Origin: an uncultured Cohaesibacter sp.
GTDB taxonomy: Bacteria > Pseudomonadota > Alphaproteobacteria > Rhizobiales > Cohaesibacteraceae
Reading direction: 5' to 3'
Length of the DNA stretch: 64,000 bases
NCBI RefSeq assembly: GCF_963664735.1
Contig: NZ_OY761553.1
Location: 2,495,303-2,559,302 of the forward strand
The notes beneath the pieces were generated by a model. It was not told where the DNA came from. It searched no databases and saw only the letters and a list, made by a program, of their open reading frames with translations. This document shows positions 8,498 through 16,008 of the stretch, piece by piece. How positions within the stretch are numbered: the first letter of the stretch is position 1; each line of letters opens with the position of its first letter. The position numbers and the translations under genes are program-made.

Positions 8498-8809
8498 ATG
8501 CGCTATTTTTTCATTCTGCCAATCCTGCTGATGCCATTTTCAGCATTTGCCAGTGACCTGCCGGACTATGACTCAGAAACCTATTGCACAGACTACGCCA
8601 CCGATCCGAATGGCTCCTATGCAAAAGACATTTTCGACCCTTGCCTGACCTCTGAGTATTTTTCAGAAGCGATGCTAGAAGACCAATGGGACAAGCTAGA
8701 CAAAGACGCCAAGGTCCGCTGTGACGCAAAAGCGCGCGCGGACGAGGCTGACCGGCATCAATCGGGAAGTTACAGTCTTCTCAAGCAATGCCTTGAAGCG
8801 CAAAAGTAG
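8498..8809 (+). CDS. small secreted protein of unknown function
   Basis: A 103-residue protein with a clear Sec signal peptide (MRYFFILPILLMPFSAFAS, cleavage after about residue 18). The mature part is acidic and Lys-rich, with four cysteines (YCTDY, DPCLTS, VRCDAK, KQCLEA) that could form two disulfides in the periplasm. The C-terminal half (EDQWDKLDKDAKVRCDAKA, then SYSLLKQCL) suggests a compact helical domain. I do not recognise a named family. It starts 91 bases after rmuC and converges with recR, and may have its own promoter. Confidence 0.65.
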   Translation: MRYFFILPILLMPFSAFASDLPDYDSETYCTDYATDPNGSYAKDIFDPCLTSEYFSEAMLEDQWDKLDKDAKVRCDAKARADEADRHQSGSYSLLKQCLEAQK

Positions 8810-8870
8810 GGAGGTTTGGAAACGCTAGGCTCCGACGAATGAACCCGATGCAGACATCCTATTCTGGTGC

Positions 8871-9515
8871 CTATTCAAAGACCTTCCGGCTTCTTATTGC
8901 CTGCAGCAGCGTGCCTTCATCAAGATAGTCCAATTCGCCACCAATCGGCACGCCGTGAGCCAGCTGCGATATCTTGATGGGCTCAAAGTCAGGATTGGTC
9001 TGTTTGAGGCGTTTGGCCTGCTCTTGCAGTTGATCGGTAATATAGTGGGCGGTTGTCTGCCCTTCGACTGTCGCGTTGACGGCCAGAATGATTTCCCGGA
9101 TCTCCCCTTGGGCGGTACGCTTGAGGAGGCCTGCGATATTCAAATCATCAGGACCGACACCATCAAGGGGACTGAGTGTGCCCCCCAGAACATGGTAGGC
9201 GGCATTGATAACCGATGCCCGCTCCAAGGCCCAAAGGTCGGAGACATCCTCCACGACGACGAGCACCGAAGGGTCTCGCCGTGTATCGGTGCAAATAGTG
9301 CAGGGACTGGCGCTATCGATGTTGCCGCAGACCTCGCAGACCTGCACTTTCTCAACAGCAACAGCCATGGCCTCGGACAGAGGCACCAGAAGCTGGTCCT
9401 TGTTCTTGATCAGGTGCAGCGCCACCCGTCGGGCCGAACGCGGCCCCAATCCGGGCAAGCGCGAGAGAAGCTTGATCAGCTTTTCAATTTCCGGCCCAGC
9501 AACATGACTTGCCAT
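8871..9515 (-). CDS. recR: recombination mediator RecR
   Basis: A 214-residue protein that with RecF/RecO helps RecA displace SSB at gaps. Helix-hairpin-helix residues are [19 protein letters not shown] (about 17-35); a C4 zinc finger follows (VCEVCGN and SPCTIC, about 59-77); the Toprim domain starts [15 protein letters not shown] and includes the acidic motif around 85-90; the Walker-like C-terminal block reads [19 protein letters not shown]. It is the last gene of dnaX-ybaB-recR, a bacterial DNA-metabolism operon conserved widely, 36 bases after ybaB. Confidence 0.97.
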   Translation of the reverse strand: MASHVAGPEIEKLIKLLSRLPGLGPRSARRVALHLIKNKDQLLVPLSEAMAVAVEKVQVCEVCGNIDSASPCTICTDTRRDPSVLVVVEDVSDLWALERASVINAAYHVLGGTLSPLDGVGPDDLNIAGLLKRTAQGEIREIILAVNATVEGQTTAHYITDQLQEQAKRLKQTNPDFEPIKISQLAHGVPIGGELDYLDEGTLLQAIRSRKVFE

Positions 9516-9551
9516 ATCTGTGTCCCTATGCGTCGTTATCGTGTTTTAGGA

Positions 9552-9881
9552 TCAGAAAGGCAGGTTCATGCCTGCAGGAAGCCCCAATTCACCGGCCATG
9601 GCCTGCATTTTTTCCTGCATGGCGGCTTCGACCTTGGATTTGGCGTCGTTATGAGCGGCGATGATCAGGTCTTCGAGGATTTCGGCGTCATCAGGATTGA
9701 TCATGGAGGGATCAATGGAAAGCGATTTCATCTGGCCTTTGCCGGAAAGAGTGACCTTGACCATATCGCCACCGGACACACCTGTTGCTTCCATTTCGGC
9801 GACCTGTTCCTGCATCTCGGCCATTTTGGCCTGCATTTCCTTGGCCTTCTTCATCATTTTCATCATGTCCATGGGACTCAT
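9552..9881 (-). CDS. YbaB/EbfC family nucleoid-associated protein
   Basis: A 109-residue DNA-binding protein of the YbaB/EbfC family, which forms tweezer-like dimers on the nucleoid. The N-terminal helix is methionine- and lysine-rich ([19 protein letters not shown]), followed by the three-stranded sheet containing [19 protein letters not shown] and the C-terminal helix [18 protein letters not shown]. The tail [10 protein letters not shown] is typical. It is sandwiched between dnaX and recR, the standard context. Regulation is presumably with dnaX. Confidence 0.95.
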   Translation of the reverse strand: MSPMDMMKMMKKAKEMQAKMAEMQEQVAEMEATGVSGGDMVKVTLSGKGQMKSLSIDPSMINPDDAEILEDLIIAAHNDAKSKVEAAMQEKMQAMAGELGLPAGMNLPF

Positions 9882-9994
9882 CCTTTTCTTTGGCGCTCTA
9901 TGCCATGGCGCTCGGATAGATTGATTGGGGCCAGAGCCCTTGTCTCAAATCGGAGATTTGCATCAGAATTTAGTTATGACGGCTCTTTTTCTTG

Positions 9995-11986
9995 TCAGAT
10001 ATCGTCCAGCCCCAACTCGTCAGCGTCATCAATTGTGAATGACATCTCGCTCTCGTCGTCGGCCTCTTCAAGGACCGGAGCGAGGAATTCCTCTTCGAAA
10101 TCCCGATTGATGCGAACATCCACCACTTTGGAACCCGGAAAGATCTTGCGCACGGCCTCGACCAGCGGATGGTGGTCTGCTTCTTCACGGGCCTGTTTCT
10201 CAAGCTCTTCCTTGCGCTCGAAGAAGGTCGCACCGCCACCTTCCTTGGCCAGCTCGACGAGCCATCTGTCACCGGTCCAGTCCGAGAGCTTGCGGGATAG
10301 CTTGCTCTGAAAAGCCTCACCATCAGCCCCATCATAGGCGACCACGACCCGTCCCTGTTCAACGCTGATTGGCCGAACTGCGGATTCCAGAATGAACTGC
10401 AAAGCGATATCGCGATTGGATTTGGCCATCGCAATAATTTGTTCAAAGCGTGTAATGACGGGCCTGACCGGAGACGCCTTGCCACTTGCCGCAGCAGGAG
10501 GGTTGGCGCGAGCCTGACGGGCAACGTCTACCGCGCTTTGGCTTGAAACAAGTCGCAAGTTGGTCTTTTCGGTTTGAAGAGGCTCCGCCTTGCCTCTTTG
10601 CAAATTCTGGCTCGGAGCGGGGCTCAAACCTGATCCGACCTGCATCGCAGTCGGCCCGTTGCCCGGGCTTTGCTGTGGGGTCTGACTGCCCGCAGCTTGC
10701 TGTGAGACACCTTGTGCTCCGTCAGCCTGTGGGGCGGGAGAAGACGGCACCGTTGCATCCGGTGGAGTAGAAGGCCCCGACCCGGCCCCAGTGGGCATCG
10801 GTGCACGAAAATCCCTGTTAGCCAACATGCGCAAGGCTTCATCGGGGCTCGGCAGATCGGCCACATAGGCCATGCGCACAAGCACCATTTCCGCTGAAGC
10901 CAGAGGGCGCGGAGAAGACTGCACTTCGCCCAGACCTTTCAGCAGCATTTGCCAGGCTCGCGAGAGCACGCGAACGGAAAGATGAGAGGCGAAATCCCGA
11001 CCGCGATTTTTTTCCGCCTCTGTCGCCGCAGCGTCAGAACTGGCATCCGGCGTCAGCTTGAGTCGCGTTACCAGATGGACGAAATCGGCAAGATCGGAGA
11101 GCACCACTGCGGGCTCTGCACCGATATCATATTGGCTTTTCAGCTCCTCCAGCGCCTTGGCGATATCGCCTTTCATCAGCGCTTCAAACAAATCGATGAT
11201 CCGGGCACGGTCGGCAAGGCCCAACATCTGCCGCGTGGTCTCGGCGGTAATGGCACCGGCTCCATGGGAAATAGCCTGATCGAGCAACGAAAGAGAGTCA
11301 CGAACGGAGCCCTCCCCTGCCCTTGCAATCATCTGCAAGGCGTCTTCCTCGATTTCCACCTGCTCCTTGTTGCAGATATTTTGCATGTATGTTGCCATCT
11401 CTCCTGCGTCGATGCGACGCAAATCAAAGCGCTGACAGCGGGAGAGAACCGTTACAGGAACCTTGCGAATCTCGGTGGTGGCGAAAATGAATTTTACATG
11501 CTCTGGCGGCTCTTCCAGCGTCTTCAGCAAACCGTTGAAGGCTGCCGTGGAGAGCATGTGCACTTCGTCGATGATGTAAACCTTGTAGCGGGCACTGACG
11601 GGTTTATATCGCGCCGCTTCAATAATCTCGCGAATGTCGTTGATCGAGGTGTGGGAGGCGGCGTCCATCTCCATGATGTCCACATGGCGGCCTTCCATGA
11701 TCGCCTGACAATGGGTGCCAAGGCGAGGCATCTCGATGGTTGGGCTGCTTATTTCACCGGGAATTTCATAATTGAGAGCACGCGCCAGAATTCGGGCCGT
11801 GGTCGTTTTGCCCACGCCGCGCACACCGGTCAACATGTAGGCCTGAGCAATACGCCCGGTTTTGAAGGCATTGGTCAGAGTGCGTACCATCGGCCCTTGA
11901 CCAATCAGATCATCAAAGCTCGCAGGGCGGTATTTGCGCGCTAATACGCGATAACCTTCAACAGTCTGATTTTCTTGATTGTCCAT
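9995..11986 (-). CDS. dnaX: DNA polymerase III subunit gamma/tau
   Basis: A 663-residue clamp-loader ATPase that links the leading and lagging polymerases and loads the beta clamp. Walker A is GVRGVGKTTTARILARALNY (about residues 54-73), Walker B IIDEVHML (about 135) and the sensor/arginine-finger region TVLSRCQRFDLRRI (about 192-205). The zinc module that usually has four cysteines has only one (GTHCQAIMEGR), as I recall for other Hyphomicrobiales. After domain III (to about residue 375) comes a long Pro/Ser/Gln-rich linker (385-500), then the tau domain with FILESAVRPISVEQG and an acidic end (EEADDESEM). First gene of dnaX-ybaB-recR, downstream of the SRP RNA gene. Confidence 0.96.
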   Translation of the reverse strand: MDNQENQTVEGYRVLARKYRPASFDDLIGQGPMVRTLTNAFKTGRIAQAYMLTGVRGVGKTTTARILARALNYEIPGEISSPTIEMPRLGTHCQAIMEGRHVDIMEMDAASHTSINDIREIIEAARYKPVSARYKVYIIDEVHMLSTAAFNGLLKTLEEPPEHVKFIFATTEIRKVPVTVLSRCQRFDLRRIDAGEMATYMQNICNKEQVEIEEDALQMIARAGEGSVRDSLSLLDQAISHGAGAITAETTRQMLGLADRARIIDLFEALMKGDIAKALEELKSQYDIGAEPAVVLSDLADFVHLVTRLKLTPDASSDAAATEAEKNRGRDFASHLSVRVLSRAWQMLLKGLGEVQSSPRPLASAEMVLVRMAYVADLPSPDEALRMLANRDFRAPMPTGAGSGPSTPPDATVPSSPAPQADGAQGVSQQAAGSQTPQQSPGNGPTAMQVGSGLSPAPSQNLQRGKAEPLQTEKTNLRLVSSQSAVDVARQARANPPAAASGKASPVRPVITRFEQIIAMAKSNRDIALQFILESAVRPISVEQGRVVVAYDGADGEAFQSKLSRKLSDWTGDRWLVELAKEGGGATFFERKEELEKQAREEADHHPLVEAVRKIFPGSKVVDVRINRDFEEEFLAPVLEEADDESEMSFTIDDADELGLDDI

Positions 11987-12200
11987 GAGGGAATCCCGAG
12001 CCTTCTATTCGAAACAGAGTATCTATCCATAGCAGAGGAACGCGCATCCCGTCACCCATCTTGTCAAAGGATAGAGCTTTGTTGTTGAAAGCAATGCGCC
12101 ATAAGACAGCAACGCACAGGAGCAATGCGAAATGGATCGTTGGATCACGCTCTCACATCGGTCTAATATCCGGGAAAATACATGAAGGGGGAAGAATAGT

Positions 12201-12297
12201 GGAAGGCTGAACAGATGACCCGCTCTGAAACTCGTTAGGGCTGCTTCCTTCCGGACCTGACCCGATTGGCGAGGGGAACGTCCATTGCCAACCTTCC
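12201..12297 (-). ncRNA. ffs: signal recognition particle RNA, small bacterial type (4.5S)
   Basis: The minus strand carries the universally conserved SRP RNA domain IV apical loop, GGTCAGGTCCGGAAGGAAGC (in plus coordinates about 12243-12262). GTTCCCCTCGCC upstream is characteristic of alphaproteobacterial copies. The two ends pair (GGAAGG at 12297-12292 with CCTTCC at 12206-12201), which sets the boundaries at about 97 nucleotides. The RNA scaffolds Ffh in co-translational targeting of membrane proteins. It lies about 215 bases upstream of dnaX, a position common in this class, and has its own strong promoter. Confidence 0.95.
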
Positions 12298-12304
12298 GTT
12301 TGTT

Positions 12305-12333
12305 CATATGTCACTTGTGACAGACGATTGCAA
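12305..12333 (-). promoter_or_regulatory. promoter of the SRP RNA gene
   Basis: Read on the minus strand, TTGCAA (12333-12328) and CATATG (12310-12305) are separated by exactly 17 bases, and the -10 element ends seven bases before the predicted first base of the RNA at 12297. Spacing and position fit a vegetative sigma-70 promoter. Confidence 0.7.
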
Positions 12334-12452
12334 GGGGCAATGAGAGAATCAGGCTAAGTATCTATGGGTATAGAAACCATATTTAAGGCTGAATTCACAC
12401 TTACTCCCCAGATTGCCGATAGAATGCTGACCCAATTTTGGAATGATTGACT

Positions 12453-13448
12453 ATGGATGACCTGACCTTCTCCCACGATCCTTTTGCCGCTGCCCGTTCG
12501 ATTCCCTCTACTGATGGCATTGGTTTCATGCACAATCGCCTTGACCGCGATACAGAGCATCGTGATGCAGAGATCATCCCCAACATGATGGCGCAAAAGG
12601 GCGCAGGCTTTTATCTATTCCACAAGGATACTCTGCTTATCGAGGGAGCCAAAGGAGAAGAAGCAAGGGCTATTTTCAGCAAGGCAGAAGCGGAAGCTCT
12701 AGGTGCCGACTTTGATAGCACGCTCATTCTGGGCAGAGACCCTGAAGAAGGGCACGCGCCAAGATTGGCAGTCCGCATCACCGACGAAGCGGCTGTCGAG
12801 CATGAAGCCTCTGAAAATCATCGGCTGGAATCGGTCAGGACACTGGGTCTTCATGGCATGTTGCCCGTGGATCAGCTGGGTGCCATTGCACAGGCCCGCG
12901 GGCTTCTCAACTGGCATGAAAACAGCCCGTTCTGCTCCAAGTGCGGCAGCAAAACGGTCGTGACTCTGGGCGGAGCACGCCGGGATTGTCCCAATTGTGG
13001 CGCCATCCATTTCCCCAGAACCGACCCTGCAGTCATCATGCTGGTTTTAAGGCGTGATCCAGACGGCGTTGAACGGTGCCTTCTGGCCCATCACACCCGC
13101 TTTTCTGGTCCTATGTTTACAACGCTGGCCGGGTTCATGGAGCAGGGAGAAACCATCGAGGCCGCAGTGCGAAGAGAAGTCTTTGAAGAAGCGGCTGTGC
13201 GTGTGGGATCCGTGCGCTATATGGCAAGTCAGCCCTGGCCGTTCCCGGCATCGTTGATGATTGGGTGCTATGCCGAAGCGCTCTCAAGCGAGATCACCAT
13301 TGATCCGACGGAGTTGACCGACGCCCGTTGGTTTACCCGGCAAGAAGTCAAGGTCATGATGGACAGAAGCACCGATAGCGAAATGCCGCATACACCGGGG
13401 CCATTTTCCATTGCTGCTTGGCTAATCAGAAGCTGGGTCAACCAGTAG
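12453..13448 (+). CDS. nudC: NAD(+) diphosphatase / NAD-cap decapping Nudix hydrolase
   Basis: A 331-residue enzyme that splits NADH/NAD into NMN(H) and AMP and can remove NAD caps from RNA. A four-cysteine zinc ribbon (FCSKCGSK and DCPNCGA, about residues 160-185) precedes the Nudix domain. The Nudix box is GFMEQGETIEAAVRREVFEE (about 227-246) with Ala in place of the usual Gly after the EE pair. The NudC-specific motif SQPWPFPASLM follows about 15 residues later. ATG 12453 is chosen over the in-frame TTG six bases earlier because its spacing from GGA is better. It is divergent from the SRP RNA gene. Confidence 0.94.
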   Translation: MDDLTFSHDPFAAARSIPSTDGIGFMHNRLDRDTEHRDAEIIPNMMAQKGAGFYLFHKDTLLIEGAKGEEARAIFSKAEAEALGADFDSTLILGRDPEEGHAPRLAVRITDEAAVEHEASENHRLESVRTLGLHGMLPVDQLGAIAQARGLLNWHENSPFCSKCGSKTVVTLGGARRDCPNCGAIHFPRTDPAVIMLVLRRDPDGVERCLLAHHTRFSGPMFTTLAGFMEQGETIEAAVRREVFEEAAVRVGSVRYMASQPWPFPASLMIGCYAEALSSEITIDPTELTDARWFTRQEVKVMMDRSTDSEMPHTPGPFSIAAWLIRSWVNQ

Positions 13449-13488
13449 GCCTGTGCTTAAAAATCTAGCGAAATCCCTGTTCTGTGTC

Positions 13489-14613
13489 TCAGGACATCTT
13501 CTTGACGGCGGGCGCCGACGACAAGGTGCCGCCGCTGCGGGCTTCACCCGCTGCGAGAATTGCTTTCCTTACAGGCCGCTCGAAAAAGTGGGCTGAAAGC
13601 AATGACGTGGCAACTGTTACGATGATGGCAAAAATGAGCACCGGCATGAAGCCGATAATCTGAAGCGGTTCGAGGATCATCAGCCACCCAAGCCCCATGA
13701 TCGATACGGTGAAGACCGGGTGCCACATATAGATCCCGAAGGAAACGGCGGCCAATGGCATCAGCGGCATCAGGTAGCCGCTGCGTTCGGGCGCATTTAT
13801 TTCCACCTGCGCAGCAACAAACAAAGCAAAGACAATCGCCAGAATGTTTCCATAGCCCCAGGCGGGATCAAAATACATGACGACCAGCGCCAGCACCAGC
13901 GCACCCCATGCGTACCAGTGGCTTTTGATCGCAAGCAGACGACGGAATGCGACCACCGCAATGATCGCGCCCATCACGAAGTCTGCAAAGACGCGATAGG
14001 CGCCCCATGTGTTTGCTGAGAGCCATGTCGGGAAAGGAATGATCTTCAGATAGGTCAAGCCTTCCAGCACAATAACCGCCAGCCCCAGCGTGACCAGCAA
14101 GCCAGTAAGGCCGGCCTTGCGATAGACAATCACGATAAGGGGAAAAACCAAATAGCAGAACCACTCTGCAGAAAGAGACCAGGACACAAAGTTGAAGGCC
14201 AGCCCATCGGACAAGCCCCAGGCGTTGACCAGAAACAATTGCCGCAGCAGTTCCGGGAACGAGTAGAATTCTGTGAGTTGTGTCGATAGGCCAGCAACAG
14301 AGATGATCAGCCAGGCAACGCAGAAGATGCCGAGCGTGAGCAAGTGCAAAGGATATAGTCTTGCCAATCGGCGCAACAGGAACATTCCATAATCGGCGCC
14401 CGTCTTCAGGCGTTGGGAATAATGAACCCAGATCAGAAAACCGGACACGATAAAGAACAAATCGAGCAGCGCCGTAAACACCTCAGAATCCAGCGCAAAT
14501 TGCCTGTAGGCTTCTGGGCCAAAGGCGCACAAATGATAGATCATCACCATCAAGGCAGCAAATAGACGCCAGACTGCGAAGAGCGCAAATACTGGCCGTT
14601 TCTCCTCACTCAC
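13489..14613 (-). CDS. acyltransferase family 3 membrane protein
   Basis: About 374 residues with ten or so membrane helices, matching the acyltransferase-3 (OafA/NodX-like) family that O-acylates surface polysaccharides or other envelope substrates. The N-terminal block AVWRLFAALMVMIYHLCAFG carries the conserved histidine, and LFFIVSGFLI followed by RRLARLYPLHL is the diagnostic second motif. The start is GTG at 14613: AGGAG lies six bases upstream, whereas an earlier in-frame ATG would add 17 residues of non-family sequence. It stands alone, converging with nudC. The substrate cannot be told from sequence. Confidence 0.85.
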   Translation of the reverse strand: MSEEKRPVFALFAVWRLFAALMVMIYHLCAFGPEAYRQFALDSEVFTALLDLFFIVSGFLIWVHYSQRLKTGADYGMFLLRRLARLYPLHLLTLGIFCVAWLIISVAGLSTQLTEFYSFPELLRQLFLVNAWGLSDGLAFNFVSWSLSAEWFCYLVFPLIVIVYRKAGLTGLLVTLGLAVIVLEGLTYLKIIPFPTWLSANTWGAYRVFADFVMGAIIAVVAFRRLLAIKSHWYAWGALVLALVVMYFDPAWGYGNILAIVFALFVAAQVEINAPERSGYLMPLMPLAAVSFGIYMWHPVFTVSIMGLGWLMILEPLQIIGFMPVLIFAIIVTVATSLLSAHFFERPVRKAILAAGEARSGGTLSSAPAVKKMS

Positions 14614-14922
14614 GTTGAACTCCTGACACTGGGTGGTGATGGTCAGATCATGCGGGGCACACACTCATGCCCTGCGCAATTGGCCGACTTCGGTCCTTGC
14701 AGCTATAATGCAATTCGATTGAAATCCAGTTAAGGTGAGAAATATTTTGGAACAATCTAAGCAATATAATCATCCCACTTGTCCATCACAGGATAGTGTT
14801 TCGCCTGAGCTGCACTCCTGAGCTATTGTTTCTCATCAACAGACATCCCGATGATGCCTGCTCTTTGAACCAGTCAAAGAAAAACCCAAAGGAATTGCTC
14901 TAGTGAACAGGGGAGAAGCACT
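14614..14922. other. intergenic region between divergent genes
   Basis: A 309-base region between the acyltransferase gene (minus) and the metallo-beta-lactamase-fold gene (plus). It must hold both promoters. I see AT-rich tracts (for example around 14735-14775) but no confident promoter, RNA or repeat. Confidence 0.5.
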
Positions 14923-15855
14923 ATGACTATTTCAATTGACCGAAGGATGGCGATGATTGCTGCTGCGGGTGCCGCCAGCGCGTTATTTATCCCTTCCGTT
15001 TCAATGGCTGCAAATAACATGGAAAGCAAAAAAATGTCATTGCCCATGGCAAAAGCGCGCGGCTTCAAAATTGGGGAGCTGGGTGTGATATCGCTTTTGG
15101 CCGGGACGGCCCCTCGCCCCGATCCCCATGGAATATTTGGCATCAATGTTTCCGATGCCGTATTTGCCAAAATCAGTGAAGAGAATTTTATCAGCACGAA
15201 AACCGCGCAGTTCTTTTTTACACCAACGGTCGTGCTCGCGGGCGAAAACGTCATCCTCTTTGACACCGGCCTTAACGCAGCGGGCATCACTGCGGCTTTG
15301 GCTGAAGCAGGCCTTTCCCCCGCAGATGTCACCCATGTGGTGATTACCCATATGCACGGAGATCACATCGGCGGCCTGATGAACGATGGTGCGCCGACCT
15401 TTGGCAACGCGGTTTATCTCACTGGACAGGCTGAGTTCGATCATTGGGCCAAATCGGGCAATGAAGGATTTGAGAAAAATGTCAGACCGCTTGCTGAAAA
15501 ATTCACTTTTCTGAAGGATGGCGATTCAGTCGTTTCGGGCATTACGGCCATAGCGGCCTTTGGACATACACCCGGCCACATGACATTCATGCTCGAGAGC
15601 ATGGGACAGCAGTTTCTGCTGATGGCCGACCTTGCCAACCATTATGTCTGGTCCCTCGCCTATCCGGACTGGGAAGTCAAATATGACATGGACAAGGCCA
15701 TGGCGGTTCAAACCCGGCGCAGAGTGCTTGATATGTTGGCAACAGATCGCATTCCGATGATTGGCTATCACATGCCGTTTCCTGCGGCAGGCTTCGTGGA
15801 GCCCCGAGACAAGGGCTTCCGCTTTGTGCCATTGAGCTATCAATTCATGGCTTGA
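14923..15855 (+). CDS. exported metallo-beta-lactamase-fold hydrolase
   Basis: A 310-residue protein. The N-terminus has a twin-arginine-like signal (DRRMAMIAAAGAASALFI, with an AMA-AN cleavage region near residue 29), so export to the periplasm is likely, possibly by Tat with its metals already bound. The zinc-binding motif THMHGDHIGGL (HxHxDH, about residues 142-152) is intact, followed by GHTPGHMTFML with the next ligand and LLMADLANHY with the bridging aspartate. This layout matches the lactonase/MBL-hydrolase subfamily (quorum-quenching AiiA-like and related), but the substrate is not predictable. GGGGAG precedes the ATG. The gene is monocistronic. Confidence 0.85.
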   Translation: MTISIDRRMAMIAAAGAASALFIPSVSMAANNMESKKMSLPMAKARGFKIGELGVISLLAGTAPRPDPHGIFGINVSDAVFAKISEENFISTKTAQFFFTPTVVLAGENVILFDTGLNAAGITAALAEAGLSPADVTHVVITHMHGDHIGGLMNDGAPTFGNAVYLTGQAEFDHWAKSGNEGFEKNVRPLAEKFTFLKDGDSVVSGITAIAAFGHTPGHMTFMLESMGQQFLLMADLANHYVWSLAYPDWEVKYDMDKAMAVQTRRRVLDMLATDRIPMIGYHMPFPAAGFVEPRDKGFRFVPLSYQFMA

Positions 15856-16008
15856 TCTGGAGCGGGCTATCAATTGAAGACCACAGAGAGCGACTTTGAT
15901 AAAGGCTGCCATGAACCGTCGGGGTAGCGACTAAACCCAATGAACGAGAGGCCATCAATAGGCCTCTTGCTTTATCCTGACGATTATCCTTTGCACAGTT
16001 CTTCTGCA

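Noticed and set aside
8955..10310. 451-codon plus-strand open frame
   Set aside because: It lies antisense to recR, ybaB and the end of dnaX, all of which are convincing. Its product shows no family motif and is His/Ser-rich low complexity, typical of antisense frames.
11007..11013. Run of seven A on the coding strand of dnaX as a programmed frameshift site
   Set aside because: It lies near codon 325, before the end of domain III, with no stimulatory stem seen and no Shine-Dalgarno-like element. A gamma product of that length would be shorter than known ones. It is compatible with simple GAA-AAA-AAT codons.
10949..11944. 331-codon plus-strand open frame
   Set aside because: Antisense to dnaX over its whole length; no recognisable domain.
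12023..12307. 94-codon minus-strand open frame across the SRP RNA gene
   Set aside because: It overlaps the highly conserved RNA, and its product has no family resemblance.
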